Notes: generated by a model not told the origin, from the sequence alone. 54,451 nucleotides of DNA from Bacteroidaceae bacterium (GCA_017522915.1 JAFWXX010000001.1:1-54451); one strand, 5' to 3'. Shown: positions 39,362-49,519, counted from the stretch's first letter. Numbers and translations: made by a program.

Positions 39362-41146
39362 ATGCTATATAACAATACAATGACAATAGATAAATTACAG
39401 CAACGTACAACTGTAAACATACAGGAGAAGGCAAACCTTATTTGGGCGATTGCCGATAAGTTGGTAGGAACATACAAACCTCACGAATATGGTAACGTAA
39501 TACTTCCAATGTGTGTTATCAAGCGTTTCAGCGACACTTTGACTGATACTAAAGCAAAGGTTATTGAGATGAACAAAAGTCTTGATTCAAGGGGTATAAT
39601 GGTGAAGGATGGTTTCCTTAGAAGTGCATCGGGCTACGATTTCTACAACGTATCACCTTTTACCTTTGAAGGACTGTTGAGTGATGCCGAGAATATTGCC
39701 GACAACTTCCGCAGTTACCTCAACCACTTCTCAAACAATGTCATTGATGTTATAGAGAAATTTGATTTTGACAAGGAAATCACAAAACTGTCAAACAACG
39801 GCATTCTTTACAATGTAATTGCAGAATTCTGTTCAAAGAAGGCATATATGGGTGCTGATGAAATTTCTGCGGTTGATATGGGTTACATCTTCGAGGAATT
39901 GGTGCGTAAATTCTCTGAGAGTTACGATGAGCACGCAGGAGCACACTTTACAGCACGTGATATTATCTACCTGATGGCAGAGATTCTTGTTGCACCTAAA
40001 AAGAAAGACATACAACAGGAAGGTATCACAGCAACAATGTACGATATGGCGATGGGTACATCTCAAATGCTCGATTGTTTGTCGGAGAAACTGTTGCAGA
40101 TTGATGAAGATGCACAATTAACTGAGTTCGGACAGGAATTGAACGAGCAGACATATGCCATTGCAAAGGCTAATATGCTTATCAAGGGTGGCGATGCCGA
40201 GAATATGAAGCACGGCAACACCTTGTCGGACGATAAATTCGAGGGCTACAAGTTCGACTATATTATCTCTAACCCTCCTTTCGGTATCGAGTAGAAAAAC
40301 GAGAAGGCTGCCGTTGAAGCCGAGCATAAGAAGGGCACGATGGGACGCTTCGGTGCAGGACTTCCTGCCATTGGAGATTCGCAGCAATTGTTTATGCTCA
40401 ATGGTGTGGCTAAGTTGAAAGATACGGGACGAATGGCTATCATTCAGAATGGTTCACCCCTCTTCAAAGGTGATGCGGGCAGTGGTGAGAGTAATATCCG
40501 TGGCTACCTGTTGGAGAACGATTGGTTGGAGGCGATTATTCAGATTCCAAACGATATGTTCTACAACACGGGCATAGCAACCTACATTTGGATTGTATCG
40601 AAGGATAAGTCCGCAGAGCGTGCGGGCAAGGTGCAGCTCATTGACGCAAGCAAGTGTTTCGTTAAGCGTCGTAAGTCGCTCGGCAATAAGCGTAATGAGT
40701 TTACAGCCGAGTGTATTGCCCTTATCGCCAAGGCATATAACGAGTTTGCCGAGGGTGTCTATGAGGATGGAGCACTCGTTGTCGAGAGCAAGATTAAGGC
40801 TAACGAGGATTTCAAGTATAGCAAGGTGGTTGTTGAGCAACCTGTATGCGACGAGGATAGCAAGCCCATATTGAAAAAAGGCAAACCTACTGCCGACACA
40901 AGCAAACGAGACACAGAAACTATACCTTGGAATGAGGAGATTGATGCATATATGGAGAAGAATGTATATCCATACGCTCCTGATGCTTGGATAGATGAGA
41001 AGAAAACCAAGATTGGCTACGAGATACCATTTACACGAGAGTTCTACAAGTATGTAGCACCACGAAAAAGCGAAGATATATATGCTAACTTGCAAGCATT
41101 GAACGCTCAGGAGGAGTTGCTGATGGCTAAAATTATGGGAAGATGA
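39362..41146 (+). pseudogene. hsdM: Type I restriction methyltransferase HsdM, interrupted by an in-frame amber stop
   Basis: Open from 39362 (or ATG 39380) to a TAG at 40292-40294, then in the same frame to 41146, about 594 codons in all. It has the N-terminal HsdM helical domain, a SAM-binding motif MGTSQML, the NPPF methyl-transfer motif and then GIE, amber, KNEKAA. Relatives read NPPFGIDWKREK at this point, so TGG (Trp) changed to TAG by one base. The rest (GRFGAGLPAIGDSQ, TGRMAIIQNGSPLF) is intact. An ATG at 40340 could restart the C-terminal half only. With the stop, the methyltransferase and the whole complex should be inactive unless read through. Next gene overlaps the stop by 4 bases. 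Confidence 0.9.
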
Positions 41147-41796
41147 AAGAAATAGGGAAAGATATAAAAGTAAAAGATGTTGTTGAAGGTGTTGCTAAAT
41201 CTGTAATATCAACAGTACCGTTTGTAAATAACTTCACTCAAATTGTTGAAACTGTCAAAGGTAATGTGTTGCAAAGAAGATATGAAAAGTGGCAAGAACT
41301 GGTTGAACAACGACTGTCTAAACTTTCACAAGAAATCGTATCTAAACTCGGAAATAACGAATGTTTCGCAACGACTTTAATTAAAACAACGGAACTTGCA
41401 TCAAAAACAAACAGTAAAAAAATGGAGTATCTTGCAAATGCTGTTAAATATTTTGCAGAGAGTGAGACTGATGAAGATACTCTAATAATAATGCTGAACT
41501 GTATAGATAAATATACCATCTCACACACATTGATATTAAAATACTTAGAAAACCCTGCTCTATTTTCTGACGGAAAAGATTATATGTGTGGTGGCGTTTT
41601 TACTTATTTTGACAACCACTACCCTGATTTTAATAGTCAATTAAGAACTATCATACTTCAAGACTTATATCGTGATGGTTTGGTGACAATTGATTCAGAT
41701 GCTACAATGTCAAGAAGTGGAATGGAGGCAAAAAGAACAACAAATTTAGGAGATTTATTCATTACGATATTTGGGATTGAAAATGGAAACCAATAG
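41143..41796 (+). CDS. Accessory hypothetical protein in hsd operon
   Basis: 217 aa; ATG overlaps the hsdM stop (ATGA), so translation is coupled. Helical, no membrane segment; N-terminal VVEGVAKSVISTVPFVNNF, a coiled-coil-like region (VLQRRYEKWQELVEQRLSKL) and a C-terminal winged-helix-like end (SGMEAKRTTNLGDLFITIF). I do not recognise the family. Between hsdM and hsdS; its stop overlaps the hsdS start. It may be a regulator or a second defence gene carried by the operon. Confidence 0.75.
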   Translation: MKEIGKDIKVKDVVEGVAKSVISTVPFVNNFTQIVETVKGNVLQRRYEKWQELVEQRLSKLSQEIVSKLGNNECFATTLIKTTELASKTNSKKMEYLANAVKYFAESETDEDTLIIMLNCIDKYTISHTLILKYLENPALFSDGKDYMCGGVFTYFDNHYPDFNSQLRTIILQDLYRDGLVTIDSDATMSRSGMEAKRTTNLGDLFITIFGIENGNQ

Positions 41797-43066
41797 AGAG
41801 ATGGTGAATAGTGGTATCCCTTGGATTGGGGATATACCAATGGAATGGAATAATGCCAAATATAGATATTCGGGAATATTTATAAAAGGGAAATTACCAA
41901 ACGAGCAAAATGTTGAGCAACTTGGAAAACCAATTATTGGTGCCTCGGAGATGCTTGGCAGGGAGTTTCGTAATTTTTCCATAGATGAGAATGTCCCAAC
42001 TTGTCAGAAAGAAGATGTACTTATACTTTGGGATGGAGCAAATGCCGGAATTGTAGCAAACAATTGTGAGGGCATAGTATCTTCAACAGTTGTTAAGTAT
42101 GTGTGTACAGACAAAAAATTTGATACCAAATACTTATTCTATTTGTTAAAAAATGGAGAGTCATTTTTTAAGAGTAAAGTTAATGGAACCACTATTCCAC
42201 ATATGAGCTCAAAATACATTGATGAATATCTATGTGTTCAGCCACCACTTGATGAGCAGCAGAGGATTGCAGAGTTCTTGGATAGAAAGTGTGGTGAGAT
42301 TGATGAAATGATTGCGTTACAGGAGAAGGTAATTGAGGAGTTGAAGGCATACAAGCAGTCGGTTATCACCGAAGCCGTAACCAAAGGCTTAAATCCCGCT
42401 GCCCCAATGCGTGATAGTGGCATAGAGTGGATAGGACAAATCCCTGAACATTGGAAGATTGAACCATTAAAATATAATTTTAATAGACGCTCTGAAAGAA
42501 ATAATCCTATTATCACAACGGAACGCTTATCTCTATCAATCGACAAAGGTGTAACACTATATTCAGAGAAAACAACTAATCTTGATAGGTTTAAGGAGGA
42601 TTTTACTCAATATCAATTAGCATACCCTAATGACATCGTATTGAATTGTATGAATATGATTGTTGGGGCTGTTGGATTGTCTAAATACTTGGGATGCGTT
42701 AGTCCTGTCTATTATGTTATCTATCCTTATAATTGCAAAGTAGATTCGGAATACTATTCATATATGCTAAACACTCCAACAATAAGAGGCGTATACTATA
42801 GTTATGGTAAAGGCATTTATGCCATTGAACGAGGAGAAGGAAGGGTTAACACCTGTCGTCTAAAAGTATCATACGATGATTTTGGTAGGCTCGATATTCC
42901 TATTCCACCTATTGAGGAACAAAAGAATATTGTGTCATATATCAAAGAGAAGTGTGCAGATATTGATAGCCTAATCCAAACCAAACAATCAAAGATTGAT
43001 AGCCTCAAAGAGTATAAGAAGTCTATCATCTACGAATATGTAACAGGTAAACGAGAAGTAGAATAA
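41783..43066 (+). CDS. hsdS: Type I restriction specificity subunit HsdS
   Basis: 427 aa from ATG 41783 (an upstream TTG in frame is less likely). HsdS has two target-recognition domains, each reading half of a bipartite DNA site. First: SGIPWIGDIPMEWNNAKYR to about residue 160, then the conserved helix PLDEQQRIAEFLDRKCGEI with YKQSVITEAVTKGL. Second: SGIEWIGQIPEHWKIEPLK, then PPIEEQKNIVSYIKEKCADI and the ending EYVTGKREV. Both halves are intact. Overlaps the accessory gene by 14 bases; 2-base gap to the next. Confidence 0.95.
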   Translation: METNREMVNSGIPWIGDIPMEWNNAKYRYSGIFIKGKLPNEQNVEQLGKPIIGASEMLGREFRNFSIDENVPTCQKEDVLILWDGANAGIVANNCEGIVSSTVVKYVCTDKKFDTKYLFYLLKNGESFFKSKVNGTTIPHMSSKYIDEYLCVQPPLDEQQRIAEFLDRKCGEIDEMIALQEKVIEELKAYKQSVITEAVTKGLNPAAPMRDSGIEWIGQIPEHWKIEPLKYNFNRRSERNNPIITTERLSLSIDKGVTLYSEKTTNLDRFKEDFTQYQLAYPNDIVLNCMNMIVGAVGLSKYLGCVSPVYYVIYPYNCKVDSEYYSYMLNTPTIRGVYYSYGKGIYAIERGEGRVNTCRLKVSYDDFGRLDIPIPPIEEQKNIVSYIKEKCADIDSLIQTKQSKIDSLKEYKKSIIYEYVTGKREVE

Positions 43067-43068
43067 GT

Positions 43069-44013
43069 ATGAGTAAATCTTATCACATAGATGGAACGCA
43101 GGAGTTTGGTTATTCCACTCATAACAGATTCTTATACTCTTTTTATATGTATCTGAATACTGTAAAAATTGTATGCAATCTATGTGATAACTATGCTCCT
43201 GTTAATTGGTTGAAAGGATATGTTGCACATTTTTGTTATCTTCGCTTAAAATCATTCGATACGTTCTTTAAAGTAGTTGTTGAACACAAAGACTATGTTT
43301 CTGCTTGTAGCCTCTTGAGGATGTTGGGTGATAGTGTTGCTGTTTTCCGTTTGGTATATATGGAGCCTGATGCAAATCTTCGAATTTTAAGGCACTGTCT
43401 TTATATCCTTGATGGATGCAAAAGAAGTTTAGAAGTTTTGCCCGAAGAAAATATTAACGAGAGTGCATTACCTGATGACGAATTGGAGGATTTAAACAGG
43501 CAAGTAAAATTCAATAGGGAACACCGTGAAAGAATGATGAGTGAAGTGCAGGAAATGCTTGACAAATCACCGTTAAAGAATAAAGATGAGGCCGCTTTCA
43601 ATAAAATTGTAGAAGATTGTAATTGGAAATTCAAGGAATTTAAGAATTATAAAAATGTTAATGTAAATCAATATCGTTGGTGGGAACTTTACGACATGAT
43701 AGGGCGTAGTAAGCATTTTGATTTATTCTCTTTCTTCTCACAATATGCTCACGGGTTAAGTATGAGTAATTTGAATACCACACCAAGTCAACGAGTTTTT
43801 GATGGCATTATTGGTGAAGGAGTTGCATTGTTGGAATTGATGAATCAATATTTGCTTAAATTCTTTGAAGCAGAAAATTATTATATATACGAAGGACTAT
43901 TGATACCACAAATGCGAGATAAGATACTCAAATGTTTTGATGACAAGCATCGTCCAACAATCGAAGAATGGAATCGCCATCTTCAGTTAATATTATCAAA
44001 TATAAAAAGGTGA
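43069..44013 (+). CDS. Accessory protein between hsdS and hsdR, possibly DUF5677/HEPN-like
   Basis: 314 aa, helical throughout, no signal. The phrase YVSACSLLRMLGDSVAVFRLVYM resembles the DUF5677 helix seen in some defence genes, and the rest includes a Lys/Glu-rich linker (about 140-190) and a C-terminal bundle starting near MSNLNTTPSQRVFDG. The DUF5677 link is tentative. It is 2 bases after hsdS and 14 bases before hsdR, so it belongs to the restriction operon. Confidence 0.7.
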   Translation: MSKSYHIDGTQEFGYSTHNRFLYSFYMYLNTVKIVCNLCDNYAPVNWLKGYVAHFCYLRLKSFDTFFKVVVEHKDYVSACSLLRMLGDSVAVFRLVYMEPDANLRILRHCLYILDGCKRSLEVLPEENINESALPDDELEDLNRQVKFNREHRERMMSEVQEMLDKSPLKNKDEAAFNKIVEDCNWKFKEFKNYKNVNVNQYRWWELYDMIGRSKHFDLFSFFSQYAHGLSMSNLNTTPSQRVFDGIIGEGVALLELMNQYLLKFFEAENYYIYEGLLIPQMRDKILKCFDDKHRPTIEEWNRHLQLILSNIKR

Positions 44014-44027
44014 TATCAAGTTAGACT

Positions 44028-47000
44028 ATGGAAACCAAGGAAAAGAATTTTGAAAACGACATTGAAACCTATTTGCTCTCACACGGATACCGCAAGGGGA
44101 CAATGGCTACATACGACAAGCAGAGGGCGATAGATATGCCTGTGCTTGTGGAATTTATCCAAGCCACACAGCCAAAGATGTGGGAACGCTATGTAAATGT
44201 CTATGGCGATAAGGCAGAAAAACAACTCTATACCATCTTTCAACAGAATGTTGAGCAGAACGGTTTGGTTCACGTTCTTAGATATGGTGTTAAGGATAGA
44301 GGTATGGATTTGCGTTTTGCTTACTTTGCTCCTGCTTCTAATCTGAATGAAGAACTTGTTCTGAAATATAAGAGCAATATCCTCACGTGCACCCGTCAGT
44401 TCTCATACTCCACACAGAATCATAACACCATAGATGTTGTTCTGTCCTTGAATGGTATTCCTGTGGTTGCATTGGAGTTAAAAAATCAACTTACAGGGCA
44501 GTCGGTAGATAATGCCAAGAGACAGTTTATGTACGACAGGGATGAAAAGGAGTTCTGTTTCCACTTCAATAACCGTTTCCTTGTATATTTTGCTGTGGAC
44601 TTGTATGAGGTTGCAATGGCTACCCATCTGCAAGGAGCAAACACATACTTCCTGCCGTTCAATCAAGGCTCTAATGGTGCAGGAAACGTCGGTGATGGCG
44701 GTAATCCAAAGTGCGAGAACGGTTATGCCACATCATACCTTTGGGAGCGTGTGTTAAGCCCTGAAATGCTTTTGTCTATCTTCCAAAGATACATAAGCAA
44801 GCAGACAAGTGAATCAATCTCGCTTGTAAATGGCAGAAAGGTAACAAAGAAGAAAACAATCCTTATATTCCCACGTTACCACCAACTTGATGTTGTTGAG
44901 AAATTAGTTGCAGATACCAAGAAAACCAAGGAGGGAAGGAATTATCTGTTACAACATAGTGCAGGTTCAGGAAAGAGTAACGAAATTGCTTGGCTTGCCT
45001 ACCGCCTTGCATCGCTTCATAATGAGGAGGACAAGGAAATGTTCCAATCGGTATTTGTAATCACCGCTAGACGTGTATTGAATAAACAGTTACAGAACAC
45101 CATTCTTGGTTTTGAGCACTACGAAGGGCTGATTGCGACTATTACAGATAAAGACAATTCAACAGTTCTTAAAGATGCCATAAACGATAAGAAACGTATT
45201 ATCATAACAACCTTGCACCGTTTTCCACTTATCTACAAAGAATTGGATAATCACAAGGGAAAACAGTTTGCTATCATTGTGGATGAAGCACACAGCAGTC
45301 AGTCGGGAAGAAGTGCAGAGGCGGTTAGAGCGGCTCTTGCCGATACTGATGAAGCACTGAGAGAATGGGCTGAGATTGAAGGGGCAACAAGGTATACTGA
45401 GGATAATATGGATAAGTTGTCGGCATTGCTCACACAAGGACAGCATAAGAACCAATATTTCTACGCCTTCACTGCAACCCCCAAACCAAAGACATTGCAG
45501 ACATTTGGTGAAAATAAAGGCGATAAATATGATGCGTTTCATCACTATTCAATGAGACAGGCTATTGATGAAGGTTTCATTTTAGACGTGCTTAAATACT
45601 ACACGACATTAGAGACTTCATATAAAGTAACAAAGACAATTAGTGATAACCCTGAATTTGATGAACCTCCTGCAACAAAGGCTATAAAAGATTACCACGA
45701 CAATCACCAATTTGTCATTGAGCAGAAGATTGCTCTTATAGTTGAGAAGATTAGAGAGGTTACGCTCAAAAAGATTGACGGCAAGGGCAAGGCTATGGTA
45801 ATATCACCATCACGTGCTCACGCAGTGAGATATTTCCTTGCAATGAAGGATTACTGCAAAAAGCATGGATATGCTGATATCAATCCATTGGTGGCGTTCT
45901 CAGGGGCTGTATCATACAACAGAGTTGAGTACACAGAATCACAACTGAACAGTACCGAGGATTTGAAGATTTCAGAGAGTGCATTGCCTATGTATTTTGC
46001 ATCTGATATGTTCAACGTGCTTATTGTGGCAGAGAAGTATCAGACAGGTTTCGACGAACCACAACTTCACTCTATGTTCGTTGACAAGAGATTGAAAGGT
46101 GTTAAGGCTGTACAGACACTCTCACGCCTGAACAGGTGTTGCAAGGGTAAGATTGATACTTACGTTCTTGACTTTGCAAATACGGCAGACAACATCAAGG
46201 AATCGTTCCAACCATTCTACGAGGAAACGTGGCTTGGCGATGAAGTGGATGTGAACATTGTGTACAAGTACCTGAACGAATTGAAGGCATACCATCTGTG
46301 GAGTGTAGATACAGAAGAAAAGGTGTTTGAAGTTTACACTGCCACACAGGAAATGGGTAAACTGACTTCACTGTTCAAGCCTGTTATGGAGGATTATAAT
46401 AGTTTGGATGAAGAAGATAAATTCAAGGTTAGAAGTCTTGTGAGGAATTTCAACCGCTTCTATTCGTATATGGCTCAGATTGTACGTACATTCGATGTTG
46501 AGTTGTACAAGACATATGTTTTCACCGAGTTGCTGTACAAACTGCTCCCTAAGACTCCACCCGCAAAGGTTGATTTGACAGGTAAATTGGCTTTGGAGCA
46601 TAACAAACTATCAGAAGCCTTCTCGGGTTCAATAGTGATGGAGTCAACTGCTGAATACAAGACATTGAAGGGTGAGACAGGTGGAAGTGGTAGTCGTGTA
46701 GAGGAGAAGAAAGATTTGCTTAGTAACATCATAGAGAAGATAAACCTGATGTATCACGGTAACTTTACAGAAGCCGACAGGGTGATTGTTGAAACTATCT
46801 ATGATGCAATGAAGAAAGAGGAGAAGAAACTATCCAAGCAAGCCAAAAATTCCGACGTGAATATGTTTGCTCAGAACATCTTCCCAAAGGTTTTTGAAAA
46901 GATTGCTCAGGACTGTTATGTTCAGCAAATGGATGCCTTTGCAAAACTGTTTGAAGAACCATCGTTCTACGGTAAAGTGATGGAAGAAATGGGAAGGGCG

Positions 47001-47033
47001 ATGTATTTTAACTTGAAGAACGGAATGGAGTAA
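44028..47033 (+). CDS. hsdR: Type I restriction endonuclease subunit HsdR
   Basis: 1001 aa. Motor and nuclease subunit. N-terminal PD-(D/E)XK nuclease with Asp136 and Glu150-x-Lys152 (IDVVLS and ALELKNQ). SF2 helicase: Walker A AGSGKS (312-317), DEAH at 419-422 (IIVDEAHSSQSG), and downstream motifs (YFYAFTATPKPKTL, then QTGFDEPQLHSMFVDKRL). C-terminal HsdM-binding helical part about 750-1001. Complete. Its usual partner HsdM is interrupted here, and HsdR alone should not assemble a nuclease complex, so the intact gene is probably harmless rather than lethal. Confidence 0.95.
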   Translation: METKEKNFENDIETYLLSHGYRKGTMATYDKQRAIDMPVLVEFIQATQPKMWERYVNVYGDKAEKQLYTIFQQNVEQNGLVHVLRYGVKDRGMDLRFAYFAPASNLNEELVLKYKSNILTCTRQFSYSTQNHNTIDVVLSLNGIPVVALELKNQLTGQSVDNAKRQFMYDRDEKEFCFHFNNRFLVYFAVDLYEVAMATHLQGANTYFLPFNQGSNGAGNVGDGGNPKCENGYATSYLWERVLSPEMLLSIFQRYISKQTSESISLVNGRKVTKKKTILIFPRYHQLDVVEKLVADTKKTKEGRNYLLQHSAGSGKSNEIAWLAYRLASLHNEEDKEMFQSVFVITARRVLNKQLQNTILGFEHYEGLIATITDKDNSTVLKDAINDKKRIIITTLHRFPLIYKELDNHKGKQFAIIVDEAHSSQSGRSAEAVRAALADTDEALREWAEIEGATRYTEDNMDKLSALLTQGQHKNQYFYAFTATPKPKTLQTFGENKGDKYDAFHHYSMRQAIDEGFILDVLKYYTTLETSYKVTKTISDNPEFDEPPATKAIKDYHDNHQFVIEQKIALIVEKIREVTLKKIDGKGKAMVISPSRAHAVRYFLAMKDYCKKHGYADINPLVAFSGAVSYNRVEYTESQLNSTEDLKISESALPMYFASDMFNVLIVAEKYQTGFDEPQLHSMFVDKRLKGVKAVQTLSRLNRCCKGKIDTYVLDFANTADNIKESFQPFYEETWLGDEVDVNIVYKYLNELKAYHLWSVDTEEKVFEVYTATQEMGKLTSLFKPVMEDYNSLDEEDKFKVRSLVRNFNRFYSYMAQIVRTFDVELYKTYVFTELLYKLLPKTPPAKVDLTGKLALEHNKLSEAFSGSIVMESTAEYKTLKGETGGSGSRVEEKKDLLSNIIEKINLMYHGNFTEADRVIVETIYDAMKKEEKKLSKQAKNSDVNMFAQNIFPKVFEKIAQDCYVQQMDAFAKLFEEPSFYGKVMEEMGRAMYFNLKNGME

Positions 47034-47064
47034 TCGTATTGATGATGCAATAGAAATCTTGTAT

Positions 47065-47092
47065 TAGCCCCGACGCATTTGCGTTGGGGCTA
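47065..47092 (+). terminator. Terminator of hsd operon
   Basis: TAGCCCCGACGC (47065-47076), ATTT, GCGTTGGGGCTA (47081-47092), one G-T in a 12-bp stem, followed by TTATGTT. 32 bases after the hsdR stop. Confidence 0.65.
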
Positions 47093-47141
47093 TTATGTTA
47101 AAAACGCCAAATATAATGTTGATATCTTTTAGCTGTTTTCT

Positions 47142-47173
47142 ATTGATATGGTAATGTTTGTATGGTATCTTTG
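47142..47173 (+). promoter_or_regulatory. Promoter of AbiJ-like gene
   Basis: ATTG at 47142-47145, 20-base spacer, TATCTTTG at 47166-47173, 23 bases before the ATG. Confidence 0.7.
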
Positions 47174-47195
47174 TGGTATATAAAGAATATTTAAT

Positions 47196-48026
47196 ATGGC
47201 ACGATTTTCAGAAAGATATGGATATGTAAAACCAAATGATGTAATTGTAAGAGAGTGTATTACAGAACCAATAAAGAATAGCATATACAATTGGTTTTCA
47301 ATGCTAAGAAATGCTTGTGGGAATAAATATGAAACTCTGGAAAAAGTTGTATGGATTCAATTTCTAAATAAGAAACTTGATGATTTTCCATATCACGACC
47401 CTTTTGACAATATTGATATTATTTGCAAGTTTTTAGATAATAGCAGAAAGGAATGGTATCGTAAACTAGATTTAATAGAGTTTGCATATCCATATATTAA
47501 GAATATTATTAGCGACGAAGAGTTTAAAAACAAGATTAAACAACTTAACAAGGAATTTGAAAGACATAATTTTGCATATCGTTTAATAGATGGGAATGTT
47601 GTTGAAATTACAGCAGAGTGTGAAATTGAAGCAATAGAAAATGCCATTAATGATACAAACAGTAATATAAGAACGCATTTACAAACTGCTTTAAAACATA
47701 TATCTGTATCACAAGAACCTGATTATAGAAATTCAATTAAAGAGTCAATTTCTGCTGTTGAATGTTTTTGTCGAGAGATTACTGGTCAAAAGACACTTGA
47801 TGATGCTTTCAAAAAGATGGAGAAGGCTGGGGTTATATTAAATTCCGAAATGAAGAAAGGCTTCGAGAAATTGTATCATTATACTAATGATAGCAACACT
47901 GGAATAAGACACGCGCTAATGAATGATTCAAATGCCCCAACAGCAGATGAGGCAATCTTCATGTTAGTTTCATGTAGTGCTTTTGTAAATTATTTGATGA
48001 AGAAAAAGTTTAAGTGTAAAATGTGA
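47196..48026 (+). CDS. AbiJ-NTD4/HEPN-type abortive-infection protein
   Basis: 276 aa. Start MARFSERYGYVKPNDV matches the AbiJ N-terminal domain 4 family (FSERYG), residues 1-130. The C-terminal half (about 150-276) ends in NDSNTGIRHALMNDSNAP and EAIFMLVSCSAFVNYL, as in Hepn-like AbiJ C-terminal domains where the R-x-x-x-x-H type ribonuclease is expected; here RHALM is a candidate. Probably kills or halts the cell on phage infection through RNA cleavage. Own promoter and not overlapping the hsd operon. Confidence 0.72.
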   Translation: MARFSERYGYVKPNDVIVRECITEPIKNSIYNWFSMLRNACGNKYETLEKVVWIQFLNKKLDDFPYHDPFDNIDIICKFLDNSRKEWYRKLDLIEFAYPYIKNIISDEEFKNKIKQLNKEFERHNFAYRLIDGNVVEITAECEIEAIENAINDTNSNIRTHLQTALKHISVSQEPDYRNSIKESISAVECFCREITGQKTLDDAFKKMEKAGVILNSEMKKGFEKLYHYTNDSNTGIRHALMNDSNAPTADEAIFMLVSCSAFVNYLMKKKFKCKM

Positions 48027-48067
48027 TAATTTAAGGTCAATTATTATATATAATATGATTAAATCGT

Positions 48068-48658
48068 ATGGAAATATTACTGGATATTGATATTTGTGAA
48101 GGCCTTTTGTGTGATGAAACATGGGATGTTGTATCTGATGACGACAGAAATGAGTTAGCAAAACGGACGGAATTGGATGTAATACACGATGCGCAATATG
48201 TGAACATTGGTCCAGGAGCTGATTTGATAGTTTTGCTGCTAGTTGCAGATATTGGGCTAAGAGCATTGAAATTAGGTGCAGAAATCAACGATGGTATTGA
48301 TGGCTGGATTGGAGTTGGCAAGAAACTACGCAAATTATTCCAACGTAAAAAGATTGTTTCTATAGATATTGATGGAGCTGCATCTATGGCTATAGAACTT
48401 ATTGCGCGTGAGGTAAACATTGATTTGCTTGAAAAATTGGACGAGACTACTATTAACCTCGTCGATGTGTCGGGTATGATAACTATTAATAGTACTTTAA
48501 GTGCAAAGCCACATAATTATTATATTCTAACATACAGAGTTAATGGTGAGGATGTATATGTTGTTGGGGTTACATCTAGAGGCAAGGCTGAAATTATCAA
48601 ACATTTTGGCTTTAATCCTTATGGTATTAGGGACATTAAGTTAAAAAAGACATTATAA
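48068..48658 (+). CDS. Hypothetical protein, possible effector-associated
   Basis: 196 aa; ATG 48068, 41 bases after the AbiJ-like stop, so perhaps the same transcript. N-terminal acidic part (DICEGLLCDETWDVVSDDD), a hydrophobic segment GADLIVLLLVADIGLRALKL, and a C-terminal beta-rich part (VNGEDVYVVGVTSRGKAEI). I do not recognise it. Followed by a long perfect palindrome. Confidence 0.65.
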   Translation: MEILLDIDICEGLLCDETWDVVSDDDRNELAKRTELDVIHDAQYVNIGPGADLIVLLLVADIGLRALKLGAEINDGIDGWIGVGKKLRKLFQRKKIVSIDIDGAASMAIELIAREVNIDLLEKLDETTINLVDVSGMITINSTLSAKPHNYYILTYRVNGEDVYVVGVTSRGKAEIIKHFGFNPYGIRDIKLKKTL

Positions 48659-48666
48659 ATTGAAAG

Positions 48667-48698
48667 AACACAAGTTGCAGGTACCTGCAACTTGTGTT
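48667..48698. terminator. 32-bp perfect palindrome
   Basis: A 16-bp perfect inverted repeat with no loop (left half AACACAAGTTGCAGGT, right half the exact complement). It follows the gene at 48068 by 9 bases. No strong T-run, so either a poor terminator or a recombination scar or binding site. Confidence 0.6.
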
Positions 48699-48709
48699 GA
48701 GTTCTCTGA

Positions 48710-49495
48710 TACTTATTATGGTCATTTAGAATAAGGGTCAGATTTCCAAACTATGTCATTTATGTAGTAGTTACTGGCGAACAAGATAGTGTAGATGCAT
48801 TTGGAAATACAACTTCTACTTCAAAGCATGTGGCTTCAGTATCAACTTCTACTGTTAAATATGACCTAGTTGGTGAAATCGCCAAAGGAGCGACATTAAC
48901 CCGTAGAACGGTTGTTGAGATATTGAAGAAACTGCGAGGTGAAAAGTTAGCAATGTTCCAGAACAACCCCGAGGAGTTTATCCGCAATGTTGTTAAGCTC
49001 ATCAAGGAACAGAAGGCTACAATGATTGTAGAGCATATATCATATAATCTTATCGAGGGACAATATGATAGCACTATCTTTACTCAAGAAAAGCACTCGC
49101 AGAAGATAGACAAGGCTTATTCGGCACAAAAACATATTATGGACTATGTGTTCAGCGATTCAGAAGGTGAACGCAAATTTGCAGAAGCACTTGACGGAGC
49201 AACAGAAGTTTGTGTATATGCAAAACTGCCTCGTTCATTCCAAATACCTACACCTGTCGGTAACTACGCTCCCGATTGGACTATTGCATTCAATAAGGGA
49301 ACTGTAAAGCACATATTCTTTGTTGCAGAAACCAAAGGCTCTTTGGATTCTATGGAATTAAGAGGTGTTGAGAAAGCTAAAATTGCTTGTGCCCGCAAAC
49401 TATTCAACGATATATCTACTATTAATGTGCGTTATGGCGCTGTAGCCTCGTATGAAGATTTGTTAAACAATGTGCAAGGAGCAAAAATAAGTTAG
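48710..49495 (+). pseudogene. Truncated type III restriction enzyme (Res C-terminus)
   Basis: Open from 48710, with only a GTG (48830) as a possible start. The visible sequence corresponds to the C-terminal part of a type III restriction subunit: HVASVSTSTVKYDLVGEIAK, GATLTRRTVVEILKKLRG, FQNNPEEFIRNVVKLI and the PD-(D/E)XK nuclease GNYAPDWTIAF with VAETKGS. The helicase and the whole N-terminus are missing, and no mod gene is near. So a 5'-deleted fragment of about 260 codons. Confidence 0.85.
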
Positions 49496-49519
49496 ATTGA
49501 CAATAATTACAATATCGGT

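Noticed and set aside
40292..40294. Reassigned amber codon
   Set aside because: TAG ends other genes in the window normally, and the site in relatives is Trp, so a mutation or a sequencing error is simpler.
48830..49495. Intact small nuclease gene starting at GTG 48830
   Set aside because: The family-like sequence extends upstream of the GTG and the protein matches only the C-terminal part of Res, so it is a remnant.
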